DNA from: Engraulis encrasicolus
Lineage: Eukaryota > Chordata > Actinopteri > Clupeiformes > Engraulidae
Assembly: GCF_034702125.1 (NCBI RefSeq)
Contig: NC_085868.1
Location: forward strand, 46,087,828-46,151,827
Reading direction: 5' to 3'
DNA length: 64,000 bases
Position 1 is the stretch's first letter. Every line of letters starts with the position of its first letter. Of this stretch, positions 21,933-32,288 are shown one piece after another. The position numbers and the translations under genes are program-made. The notes beneath the pieces are model-generated. The model was given only the letters and a program-made list of their open reading frames with translations, was not told the origin of the DNA and did no database searches.

Positions 21933-23110
21933 GCTAGCAAGTAAAAATGTTCTGTTCACAAACATATATTAATTTCTCAGTGTTAATTCAACACTTAGAG
22001 GTCATTTCAACTCTATATCAAATGGGATCATACACTGATGTAAAATAGTAACAGGTGAGTGCAACCATATGTTCAGGGTTGAATTAACACTCCCGTTGTG
22101 GAGGAGAATGTAGTCTTCATGGGTCTCTCTAGATCAGGGGTGTCAAACTCATTTTGGTCCGGGGGCCGCATACAACCCATGTGGACCTCAAGCGGGCCGC
22201 ATTAGTAACATCATCGCAAAAAAAAAAAAAAACGAAAAGCAGAGGATTAGTGTTCAGTACTATCACGTTTTAAGTGTGTTGAATATGTAGAAAGCAATGC
22301 AATACTGATAATCCTATGCACAATTTCCTTGACTTCATTCATTCATTGCCAACCGTCAATGAATTAAATATGGGAAAGTTCATTTTAGCAGGGCATGTGG
22401 GGGTTTCCCCCCGGAATTTTTTTTTATTTCTTAGATGTAATTTCCTGCATTTTCAAGCATTCTAACATCCCGTTTCCAGTTTCAGCTTAATAGGAACCAA
22501 TACCAATCAAATTATATTCATTATTTGATTACAACCAATACCAATACAATACGAATAAGAAGTATTAACATTTTATCTCTATATATGAGATCTATAATAT
22601 ATGAGCTTTACCAAATGCCTGTTACAGTACAAATTCACCATTTATAATAGAAGTGTGATGTGCACTTTACTAGGCCTACATATATACAGTATAACAGAGG
22701 GACCATTAGGTTAATGTCATGCAGGTCTCGATTTTGCCCCGAGTGGCGTAATTGCGCATTGCGGTTATTTCATTGAATTTTTTTTTTTTTTTTTTTACAT
22801 CCGGGCCTGATGGAACCCTCTGGCGGGCCGGATGCGGCCCGTGGGCCATACGTTTGACACCCCTGCTCTAGATTGTTGGTTACACTATGTGGTTTCTCGC
22901 AACAGACAGCGGGATCAGTGACAGGCTAGCAAGTAAAAATGTGAATTCAACACTCAGAGAGGTGAATTCAATACAATATCAAATAGGACCATCTTTATGC
23001 TCAGGGTTGAATTAACACTCCCGTTGTGGAGGAGAGTGTAACCTCTTAATGGGTCTCTATTGTTGGTTACACTCTGTGGTTTCTCGCCACAGACAGTAGG
23101 GGATCAGATC
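21933..23110. repeat. Diverged tandem duplication carrying a nested hAT MITE
   Basis: Copy 1 starts GCTAGCAAGTAAAAATGT at 21933 and copy 2 at 22925. Both continue through CAGGGTTGAATTAACACTCC, GTTGTGGAGGAGA and TGTTGGTTACACT, then a GTGGTTTCTCGC-type block. Copy 1 is split by the MITE at 22135-22865; copy 2 has no insert at the equivalent site (GGGTCTCTATTGTTGG). The insertion therefore came after the duplication or hit only one copy. Confidence 0.88.
22127..22873. mobile_element. hAT-like MITE (CAGGGGTGTCAAAC), perfect 8-bp duplication
   Basis: Element 22135-22865 (731 bp). It starts CAGGGGTGTCAAACTC and ends with a reverse-complementary GTTTGACACCCCTG. CTCTAGAT flanks it at 22127-22134 and 22866-22873. 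Internal A14-15 and T18 runs are visible, but no transposase frame. Confidence 0.93.
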
Positions 23111-23505
23111 AGTGGCTTTCACTGTGACTAGTAGGAGGAAGTGCTGCACCCGTCTTCTTGCCCATCATCTCTACCGCACTTCCCTTAGTACTCACCCCCA
23201 CCAACACCTCTCAACCCCGCCTTAACATATAGGCCTAGTTCTGCCCTTGTGGGAGTTACTTAAGATCAGATGTTAGGTTCAAACCAGTAGTGTGTGGGTG
23301 ATGTGGCAAATAGTAAGTGTCCTCTTGTACCCTCATCTACTGCTGAAGTGCCCTTGAGGACATATTCCATGAGAGCTGTCCTTGTACCAGATCAGATGCT
23401 TCATGTACAAATACTTCCATAGATTTCCTATTGAATATTTACATTAGTGAAAATCTGAAAAAAAGATACATTTTCACCTAAAATCTCAAATGTATCAGTT
23501 CATGC

Positions 23506-23676
23506 TTAACCCCTTAAGGCGCGGCTTTATAAATTAGCTGTTACCAGAATGGCAATAACCAAGTTGTAGTGTATTACTAAAGGCCCCGTGCACTGGCATA
23601 GTAGTGTAGTACTATAGTAATTAACTTTCAATGTCTATTACAGCGTGCCACAGGAGGTACAGCGCGCATTAAGGGG
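23506..23676 (+). mobile_element. CCCCTTAA-ended MITE, copy 2
   Basis: Element 23510-23676 (167 bp) after TTAA (23506-23509). It is inverted relative to the copy at 9482-9645 and similar along its whole length. Confidence 0.8.
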
Positions 23677-23946
23677 CTACCAGGTAATTCACGTGTTTTT
23701 TTCCAATTTCCCATGAAATTTAGTACACATGTACCTTTACATGTTAAGTCAATATTACATCTGAAATATTGCCTGAAAAGTTACTCACAGAGCTTTTTTG
23801 TGTGTAACTAAGTTTTGTACATGAGGCCTCAGATGCCATGACTTAACTTAACACGTGTGATTCAAAATGTTTTGTGTGCTACAATGTTTATTATGTCAAT
23901 GAGTTAAAACCTTCAATTATCTAAACCGCATTTATTCCCCGCTCAC

Positions 23947-24240
23947 CTGCTCCAATGCAGCAACTCGCTTTCTCGCTTGTACCCACCATCCGCCCCGATC
24001 AACCCCTATCTTCATCATCTCGATCTTTTAAATCCAGGATTCCGCCCTCGCTCCTCCTCGGTTCTGCTCTCTGTCTCAATAACCAGTCAGGGGGTGTCCG
24101 CTCTGAGTTCACACATATTCGTGGGCGCGGATATTGTCCGAGCTCTCAGTTGGAGCCCCGTACTCCCGAGTCCAAGAATCGTTTTAACCGTAGCCAACAT
24201 CAGGCTAGGCAGTAATTTCAGCAACCAATACGTTATTTTG
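23947..24240 (-). other. Possible non-coding first exon, CpG-rich
   Basis: On the minus strand a GC-rich, CpG-bearing stretch ends GGAGCAG/GTGAGC, a consensus splice donor with the last exon base at 23947. It would pair with the acceptor at 20765 to place a 3.2-kb intron upstream of the signal-peptide exon. CpG density stays raised to about 24500, as in a promoter. Against this, the plus strand is open in two frames here, and the stretch could be an unrecognised repeat. The 5' boundary is a guess. Confidence 0.3.
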
Positions 24241-25234
24241 ATATTTGCTTTGAACTATTTTTGCTATTTGCTTTTACGCTCCTCAAATGTAGTGGTCCAG
24301 TGACCCCGTAAAGCACAAAACCACGCAGACAACCATTCTCCTGCAAGAACAGCACGATCACGAGAAGCCCGTTCACCAGCGAGAACGAAGATGTATGCAT
24401 ACATAGGCTACTGAATTCTTGTTTCACATAGCGCACTACTGAAAAGCAACAAGTGGTGACCGAGTCGGGCTGTGTCGAGCTGTACCTGGTAGAAATCGGG
24501 TAGTGGAAAAGAGGCTCATGTCATCTTTGGAGAGCATGATTCATGATTGTTGACAACATGACCATATCAACATATTTGAGCACTCATTCACATTCATTCA
24601 AATACCCTGCTGTAAAGACCTATTGTATATTCACAAAATACAGCCACAATAAAACTGTCATCATATCCCTGCCTGTAATTGTTAGTTACAGTAAACAAAT
24701 GTTTACTTTCCCTTTCCTGCACTTTAACTAAATGCAATAACACAGTCTTGATACAATTTATGCAGCATTGGGGAAAAACATCTAGTTAAACACAGGGTTG
24801 AACCTTCACGGATGTGCAGGCTCAGGTTGATACAAATAAGAAAAGAAAAGGGAGCTCGGTGTGCAAACTTTATTTTTTATTTTCAGGTTGATGTTTTTGC
24901 CATCTACAGCCTGCAGCTATGTCACTATCAGCAGGCCATTGACATGCTCCCCATGCTAAATTATATATTAAACCAAACATTCAATCATGCTTCCTCCACT
25001 TGTTTTGAGAGGGACAGTGCACCTGTGGAAATGAAAAAAAAAACCTCAGGTTACCGCTGCAAGGGGCAATTAAACATGAAAAAAGTTTTTCCTAAGATGA
25101 CTGAGCTTGTCTCGCTTCTAGAAAATCAATATGGTCAGAGGAGGTGTTGCCTAAAGGCAGATTTGTGATCCATCGGCTCCCCTGTTGGAATGTCACGTTG
25201 AGCCCCAAGAAGCTGAGCAGTGACTTCCAGTGTG
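24241..25234. other. No firm gene; minus frame with hydrophobic N-terminus
   Basis: A minus-strand frame at 24233-24436 has a hydrophobic run (SLVNGLLVIVLFLQ) after an ATG near 24394, but no convincing donor or homology. The plus frame at 24812-25168 has no recognisable domain. The remainder is AT-rich. Confidence 0.35.
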
Positions 25235-25583
25235 GCCTAGAGCAGTGGAGAGCCTGGGGGGCCGTGAAGGGGTGCTAGGGGGGGCGTGGAAGGTTGGAAG
25301 AAAAGGTATAGCAAAAAATAATAATCATGTATTAATTAATGTAAGCAAAATAAGCAAAAAATAAACAATATTCCCAGTAGTTGAGAATTACATAATAATC
25401 TATTTCATCTCTGAATTCTATATTTTATATATCGCGATGGGGCACTGACACACAGACTGGTTGTGAAACAGAGTATTCAGAAAAAATAGTGTGGCACGGC
25501 TCATGTCAGGGGGGCCTTGGCTGGAATCTGCCAGTATATGGGGGGCCTTGTCATGGTTAAGTTTGGGAACCCCTGGTCTAGAG
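25235..25583. mobile_element. hAT-like MITE, 7/8 target duplication
   Basis: Element 25243-25575 (333 bp). The left end is CAGTGGAGAGCC. The right end, reverse complemented, is CAGGGGTTCCCAAAC. Flanks GCCTAGAG (25235-25242) and GTCTAGAG (25576-25583) match at 7 of 8. One end has drifted strongly. Confidence 0.78.
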
Positions 25584-25656
25584 GGCCAATGAGAAACCAG
25601 CCCCAGGGAAGGGAGAAGAATAAATTTAATCCCCCCCCCTCCCTTTGTCCCTTCTG

Positions 25657-25658
<2 letters not shown>

Positions 25659-25734
<76 letters not shown>
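25659..25734. repeat. (TC)n microsatellite
   Basis: About 76 bases of TC dinucleotide just after a C-rich tract. Confidence 0.98.
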
Positions 25735-25738
<4 letters not shown>

Positions 25739-25761
25739 ACTCTCACTCCCATGCTCCCCTT

Positions 25762-26177
25762 TTAACCCTCTGGTTGTGTTACGGTAAAAAATTACCATTT
25801 TGAAACTTCATTCTTAAATATCTTCTCTATTTTTCATCATACACAAATGACACTTCATGATATCCTCCAGCTAAGCTATTCAAATGGTCAAAATGAAATA
25901 TAATGAAATTCCTAAAGAATTGTGGAAGATACACCAACTTGTAACATTCATGGTGTTTCGGTCAAAAATGACCGGACCATTAATTTACATCTCCTAAAGT
26001 TATATATTACAGTTATATTACATCCACTTTACTCTCATATTCTTTTTTGTAGGATTTTCAGAATACAACCATATGTGCCACATTAGATGTTTACAGTTAG
26101 TTGAAATACTTGAAAAAAGTAAAGGTGTTCCAAACTGCCTGAAAGCCTCTGAGAGGCCCTAGACTCCAGAGGGTTAA
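25762..26177. mobile_element. piggyBac-like MITE with TTAA at both ends
   Basis: Element 25766-26173 (408 bp) begins CCCTCTGG and ends CCAGAGGG, directly flanked by TTAA (25762-25765 and 26174-26177). It contains the palindrome CGGTCAAAAATGACCG (25959-25974), the same design as in the 6-kb element. Confidence 0.88.
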
Positions 26178-26827
26178 TAAAACGATTTGGTGCAACATCA
26201 GAAAAAAAGCCTACGAATCACTAAAACAAAGCATAATAACATTTAAATCACCTTGGAAATGTTTCAAAAGGATTTCTAAAAGGTATTAATCACAAAATAT
26301 GCAAATCAGATTTATGATTAATGTATTATTACCTTTTTTGTGTAGGCGGTCAATTTTGACCGTTAACACCATGAACGTAGCCATGTTTCTAACACAATCA
26401 GAGGTGTAACTGCAGTCATCGCTCATTGTGTCGGTCTGAAAAGCATCTGGTGGCTACTGAGGGAACACATTGTTTCGCCGAGATTAAATTGATTTGCAGA
26501 AGAATGATTAAGAACGTGGATGGCGAATGGCGAATGGCGAATGGCTTGTCACCAGGGACAGCACAAATCTCTGGAGCGCGATAAGTGCTTGTGTCAATGT
26601 ATGATGCATATTATACTAATGCTGAAGTCCTTGGCCTCACAGGGAGACAGGGCGAGCATCTGGAGGGGGAAAGGTATGAGGAGAAAAAAAAGCTATGCAT
26701 GAGGATAAACCAATATGTAGACTGTGATGTTTATGAATATTTTACAGTCCACCGCTGTGCAATGCATAACGTTAGACGCATAACATGCAGGCGCTCTTCC
26801 CACTTTTTTCTCACCGCAGGACCACCA

Positions 26828-26863
<36 letters not shown>

Positions 26864-27087
26864 GCACGCACGCACTCACGCACACGCAGGCACACGCACA
26901 CGCACACAAATCATTGGGTTGTTGAGTTGTGCGCAGCTAGTGTTGCGCAGCCAGGAGAAAACAAACATTTAGAACCAATGTATTGTTGAACATAAAATAT
27001 AAAACCTACACAATAAAACCTACACAATACAAGGCTTCTCTGTGCCGCCGTAATTGAACGAATGGGGCACACAGTCAGCAGCAGCTA
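26178..27087. other. No gene; second palindrome and (CA)n
   Basis: CGGTCAATTTTGACCG at 26347-26362 and its flank are an inverted match to 25947-25976. A (CA)n/(CGCA)n tract covers 26829-26907. The plus frame at 26585-26989 crosses that microsatellite and is not credible. Confidence 0.6.
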
Positions 27088-27307
27088 GATCAAAGTAGAG
27101 ATGGGATTTATGGCTCTTTGACGGGATCCGGATCTTAGTGGCTCGTTCCTTTCAAAGAACCATTAAAAAAACTGGCTCTTTATTTAATTATTTATTTATT
27201 TAACGGTCGAGTGGCTCCCCCAGTTGTGATCCGGTTCGCATCGTTCACTTCAGGGAGCCGTTCAAAAGAACCGGCTCGTTCATGAACGACACACCTCTAC
27301 ATTAAAG
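27088..27307. mobile_element. hAT-like MITE, TAGAGRTG ends
   Basis: Element 27096-27299 (204 bp) starts TAGAGATGGG and ends ACACACCTCTA. Inside are GGCTCTTT/AAAGAACC and GAACCGGCTCGTTCATGAAC-type blocks. Flanks GATCAAAG and CATTAAAG match at 6 of 8, suggesting an old 8-bp duplication. Confidence 0.72.
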
Positions 27308-27848
27308 CAAGCAGCACCAACATGGTGCTTGTATTATGTTGCGCTGGAGCCTCGGGTGCCTGGTTTGCTAAAACAGTTTGAATTGGCTGTCCTCATTTAA
27401 CCACAGAAACTCTTGTGTGCAGCAGACTTAATTTTAGGGAGACAACCTGATGCCTTGGGTTATTTGAGGCTAATCACACTTTAGATTTGTGTGGTTAAGC
27501 CATTTCTAGATTGGGTTTGTTGTCCTCATTTAACCACCACAGAAGGTACAATTCTCGTTGGCAGACTTCATTTTAGGGAAACATCTTGATACCTGTCTGA
27601 GGCTGATGATCACAGTTTAGATTTGCAACCTCTTGCGAGTACACGGGGCCAAACAGAGACAAATTGGATGGGCATGTGATATTCAACTCAGCCCCATGCA
27701 GCAATATTGGCTGCCATTTCCTGTGGAGGAGGATTGGATCAATAAAGAGCACGTTGACTAAATGTTACATCACAGTATGGCCGCTTTTTAATCACTCTCC
27801 CACGTCACCTGGAAAAGGTCAAGTCTGCTTGGCAGTGGTCTGGACGGC
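27308..27848. other. No gene; weak internal repeat
   Basis: Two similar blocks near 27385-27490 and 27515-27620 share TGTCCTCATTTAACCAC, GCAGACTT, ATTTTAGGGA and CAGTTTAGATTTG-like runs. This is an old duplication of about 130 bp. No coding signal. Confidence 0.5.
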
Positions 27849-29111
27849 ATACAGTGCTTGTTTACAATTGATGTGCACAAGTGGGAGACACACAAACCCG
27901 ATAATTGCTCAAACCGGTGGTCAAATTGTATTCAAGTAGCCTGTGTTTCTTTGTCTGTAGAGTGATATATCCATGCTTTTGAATAATGGACCATGAGTTG
28001 TGTTATTGTGAAATAATCCCTTATGTTATCTGCATTTTGTACAACACCTCAACAGTGGAACATGGCACCCATGCAAATTTGACAGAACAATGAAAAAAGT
28101 AATGAGGGCTCGAAAAATACCCTGTCTGTAGAGTTGTCTAATGTTGTGTGTCTGTTAAACTCCAACTACATGTCTTTCTGTACCCCTCCTGGACAGAAAT
28201 CATGTCTGACATTGTGATACTCTCTTTGACAAGTAACTGCCACCATTTTAATCCCTAGGACCACCGACTGAAATACATTTATACTGAAATGACAACTTCA
28301 AAGAGGAGACAGATTACACTGCAGTATAAATATTATAAGCATCACAGCACTAAACTGGAATTATTCATCATAAAATAAGCCTTCTCTGTGTACAATTATT
28401 TATGTATGTCAATTATAAATGGATGTGTCTGTGCCAGAGCTGTGTAGGCCGTGTGTGTGTGAGGAGCATTAGGCGTGAGAGCCAAATGGTTTCCTGTGTT
28501 TGATGTCATGGTTGCCGGTGGGAGGCTGTCTGCTGTCTGTGACTGTTCTTGTATACTGTGTGACGGCACTCTGTTTGGTCTGACCATTGTATAGCCATGT
28601 TGCTATGTATAATGTTGAAGGTGGAGTTGCAGTTAGTGTGTCACCAGTGTTTTATAGTGTGTCACCAGTGCTTTATGTGGTGTTACCTTTACCATGGTTT
28701 TATTGTATTAACCATGGTTTTACAAAAGTACAGGCCTTTTTTGGCCATGTCTTGATTCCATACTGTGCTTGTTTACAATTGATGTGCACAAGTGGGAGAC
28801 ACACAAACCCAATAATTGCTCAAACCTGTGGTCAAATTGGAGTTCAACTCATTTGTAGTAGTATATTTCTTTGCTAGGTGAGTGATCTGTATGCTTTTTG
28901 AATGCATGGTTATGAGTTCTGTTATTCATCCATAGTTTGCAGTATGTACAACCATTCGGGCATTTGATATTGGCACGCATGCTAAAAGACGCACCTGCGA
29001 TTTTGACGGTACAAGCAAAGAAAGGGATGATGGCCTAATTAAAAAATAACCACCATGTTCAGAGATCTGAACACCATGCCACTCTCTCTGGCAAATATCT
29101 GCTGCCATTTT

Positions 29112-29230
29112 AGAGTAGAGTTGAGTTTTATTAATCCTGAGGGACATTAAGGTATCTGACAGCATACATACACAAATACAAAACATACACAAAGACCTAA
29201 TACACATTATTGTGCATTGCAGTTAAACAT
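29112..29230 (-). mobile_element. LINE 3' end fragment, minus orientation
   Basis: On the minus strand it reads CCCTCAGGATTAATAAAACTC followed by an ACTCT repeat, the usual tail of a fish non-LTR element. Only the 3' end is present (5' truncated). It lies in copy 2 of the surrounding duplication and has no partner in copy 1. Confidence 0.65.
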
Positions 29231-29297
29231 ATAGCACACACTTGAGTACAGCAATTGGCCTTACATCAGTTCACATACACTCTATCTCCCCCCCCCC

Positions 29298-29436
<139 letters not shown>

Positions 29437-29639
29437 TAAGGTCCTGGTAGGGTAGCGTGTTCCTGTGCATCCCATGCAGACATGAAATATTTATACATTT
29501 ATACTGAAAGGACAACTTCAGTGAAGCAAGTGATTCTACTGCAACATAATATTATAAGCACCTCAGATCTACACTGGAATATTTCATAATAAGCTATGTG
29601 CTCTGTGTGTACAATGACCATCAACCCCTTGCACTCAGT

Positions 29640-29998
29640 CTTTGCCAATCAGAGAAGTCTGTTCAGCCACAGATCCCGCGCTATTCAATGACAGGCTGCG
29701 TAAGTCCTTTGTCCCCAGGGCCATCCAGCTATTTAACTCAACAACTCAGAAGAACACAATGAAAGAGATTGTTATTGGTGACTGGACCGCATAAATCCCC
29801 CTCCACTCCCCCCCGACATGCCCCTCTTCCATCCTCCTCCCATCCCTCCTTCAACAATCAGTAACAACTATTGCAATGAGAGACTTTTTTATATCTGAAT
29901 GTTTAATGTGAAATAATCTATTTATTTATTTTTGTATGTATGCTACTAGACACCTAAATTTCCTTCGGGATTAATAAATGTTACTCTACTCTACTCTA
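29640..29998 (+). pseudogene. LINE ORF2 C-terminus and 3' UTR fragment
   Basis: In frame, codons read ALFNDRLRKSFVPRAIQLFN and end at TAA 29792-29794. This is the conserved end of fish jockey/L2/Rex-type LINE proteins. The 3' UTR ends TTCGGGATTAATAAATG followed by an ACTCT tandem tail near 29981-30001. Everything upstream is missing, the usual 5' truncation. Confidence 0.7.
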
Positions 29999-30918
29999 CT
30001 CTAATTTATGCATTTTGATAAATGGGTCGATGTGCCAGGAGGATGTGGGTGAAATAAACATTGTTAGGTATGAGTGTAAAATGGTTTGCTGTGTTTGATT
30101 TCAGGGTTTTGGGTGGGTGGGATGGGGAGTCCTCTCTCTGTGATTGTTCGGAGACTGTGTGACGCTATTCTGTTCGGTCTGCTTCATTCTAAGATCCTTG
30201 TTAAGCTGTGTCCTTAAGTGAATTTTAACCTGGGGGATCACTCACATGTTTATTCGGTTGGTGTAGCCAGCCATCAGTGTGTCACTAGTGTTTTTCTTCT
30301 TCACACTGTGAAAAAGCCCTGTACTGTTACTTCATCTCAGTGCCATTTTTATCAGTCTGAGGTTTCGAGAGGGAAGTTTACTAATATTCTACCGACAACC
30401 TCTTCTGGTTGGATCTGTTTCATTCATCCCTTCAAACCCCACTCTCATCAGGGTCTACGCCACCAGTGTAACTGAGGTGTTCCTGCACAGTCTGCCACTC
30501 TTTTTACGAGTTCAGTGTCTCGGGTCTTTATCATGAGTGTCAGCACAGAGTAGAGAAGCAGCATGTCCTCTACATATGGGAAAATTGGTAATAAAAAAAA
30601 AACTTGAACCTTCAAACCCATGGTTATGGCATTCAGCATTAATGTAATGTAGCCTAAATGTAGATGTCATGACCACACAGCCAATGAAGTGCAGGTTCGT
30701 TTAAAACTAACCTCCTATAGCAACGCATATGACCTAGGACCCCCTTTAGCTCTCTTGGGATGTCCAATTACACTTAATTAATAGTATGATTAGTAGTATG
30801 GTAGTATAGTAGCAGTAATGTTCCCGCACGAGGGAAACATTCCAATCTGGTTTCCGCACCGCCATACTGTAGCATCAGTGATATCCAACTTTCCTTCGAC
30901 TCTGGCTCTCCTCCTTGA

Positions 30919-31147
30919 CCTCAGTGTTAGCCGGATTATCATCGACTTTCAAATCTCTTCAAGACTTGGTCTGACCAAGACCATAACAATGACCATTTCC
31001 CAAATTGAATGACCCGCCTCCCTTGGTTTTCTATTGTTTTTTTTGCTTCCCGACAAAGTGGGAGGAGTTCAGGATTTTTCGGGAGCTCAGAAACGATATT
31101 TGTATTGCTCCGGCTCACTCGGAGGGCGCGGCCTGGCTACCTCAGTG
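30919..31147. mobile_element. MITE inserted in L2 motif A, 8-bp duplication
   Basis: Element 30927-31139 (213 bp), starting TTAGCCGGATTATCATCGAC and ending GCGGCCTGGCTA. CCTCAGTG occurs at 30919-30926 and 31140-31147. Removing the element and one repeat restores a continuous L2 motif A reading at the DNA level. A second copy is at 47403-47632. Confidence 0.9.
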
Positions 31148-31462
31148 CTGCTTTTTCCACAGTAAATCCCTCCATCGTTCTCAACCCCTTGAATCAATTG
31201 GCATCACCAGCACCGCCATCTACTGGTTCAAATCCTACCAGTCTCAAAAGATTCCACTACATCACCATCAATCAACATCGTCCTGTCAACATCGTACATG
31301 GAGTCCATCAAGGTTCAGTTCTGGGCCCCATTCTCTTAATTCTGTGTACATGCTTTCACTTGGACCAGCCATGGATTCCCATTCCACAGTTATACCAACG
31401 ATACCCTTGCCTGGCTCTTGCCCAACCTGTAGTTCCGCGCAGCTTTGTGAGCTCCACTACTA

Positions 31463-31700
31463 GGTCTGGCAGCATGTAGCAGGATTCCATTTCTACAGTC
31501 AAAAAAATAATCGCAGCATTTATTGCTTCAATATCAACAAATTCTTTCAAAACCATTTTCTGTTGATCTCTAAAGCGTCAATATAGTCTATAATATGTCC
31601 TGTGACTCCTCAATATGAGCTGCCAGTGATATTGAAGTGATAAATGTTCGGCATTATTTTTTGAGTCCAGAAATTGAATCCTGCCCCATGCTCCCAGACC
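31463..31700. mobile_element. Inverted-repeat MITE nested in L2
   Basis: Ends GGTCTGGCAGCATG and, reverse complemented, GGTCTGGGAGCATG. The match continues through GCAGGATTC and ATTTCT for about 30 bp. It separates the motif-B piece of the L2 element from its NDTQLY piece. A target duplication is not clear. Confidence 0.75.
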
Positions 31701-32288
31701 GATGTGTGTGTTTGGAGTGCCACCAGGGGGCTCCAGAGCACACACACGGAGGTCTGGTAGGAACCAGGCTAATGATACCCAGCTTTACATCACTACTAAA
31801 CCTTACACCTCAAATGCCATGCTGTCCATCCTCACTTGCTGCCTCACGGATATCCACATTAAAGCCTGAATGAACCACAACTTCCTGGCTCAAACTTAAC
31901 TGTAATAAACCTGAGATCATCATCTTTGGCCGAAAATCCAGCCTCCCCACCTGTCAGAATGTTTCACTTTATATCCACAGCCACTCTGTCACTCCTTCCC
32001 CCCTCGTCAGAAAACTCTCCTTCAAATCACACATCAACCACATAACCAAAAAACATCCTTCTTTCACCTCCAAACATTGCATGCCTGCGCTCCCCTCTTT
32101 CCACCCTGCTGCTGCAGTGACATTAATGCATGCCTTCATCACCTCTTCACTCGACTACTGCAATAGCATCCAGTTTGGCTTACCCTCTACTGTTCTTCAA
32201 AAACTACAATATATAATCTATAACCTCCTACCAGCCTCCCTTTGTCATGGACATGGTAAACAGTCTTTCTCCTCATGACCTCTTCACC

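Larger units (their letters stand above)
30815..32275 (+). pseudogene. L2-type LINE reverse transcriptase, decayed and interrupted twice
   Basis: Three collinear pieces remain. 30815-30926 ends in LALLLDLS, the start of RT motif A. 31140-31462 continues SAAFSTVNPSIVLN and includes VHQGSVLGPILL (motif B region). 31701-32275 has NDTQLY (from YADDTQLY), a HINHITKK-like block and FITSSLDYCNSIQFGLPS, all characteristic of the L2/CR1 group. Piece order fits a single element. Stops and frameshifts are frequent, the endonuclease and 3' end are absent, and YADD has lost its double aspartate. Two MITEs split it (30927-31139 and 31463-31700). Confidence 0.85.

Noticed and set aside
23955..24303. Two overlapping plus-strand frames (86 and 108 codons)
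   Set aside because: No recognisable domain, and both overlap a stretch that reads better as a minus-strand CpG-rich exon. Kept only as an alternative.
24812..25168. 118-codon plus frame
   Set aside because: No domain. It is AT-rich with a poly-A stretch, and includes GAGAGGGACAGTGCAC, which looks like dispersed repeat sequence.
26585..26989. 134-codon plus frame
   Set aside because: About a third is Thr-His from a CA microsatellite.
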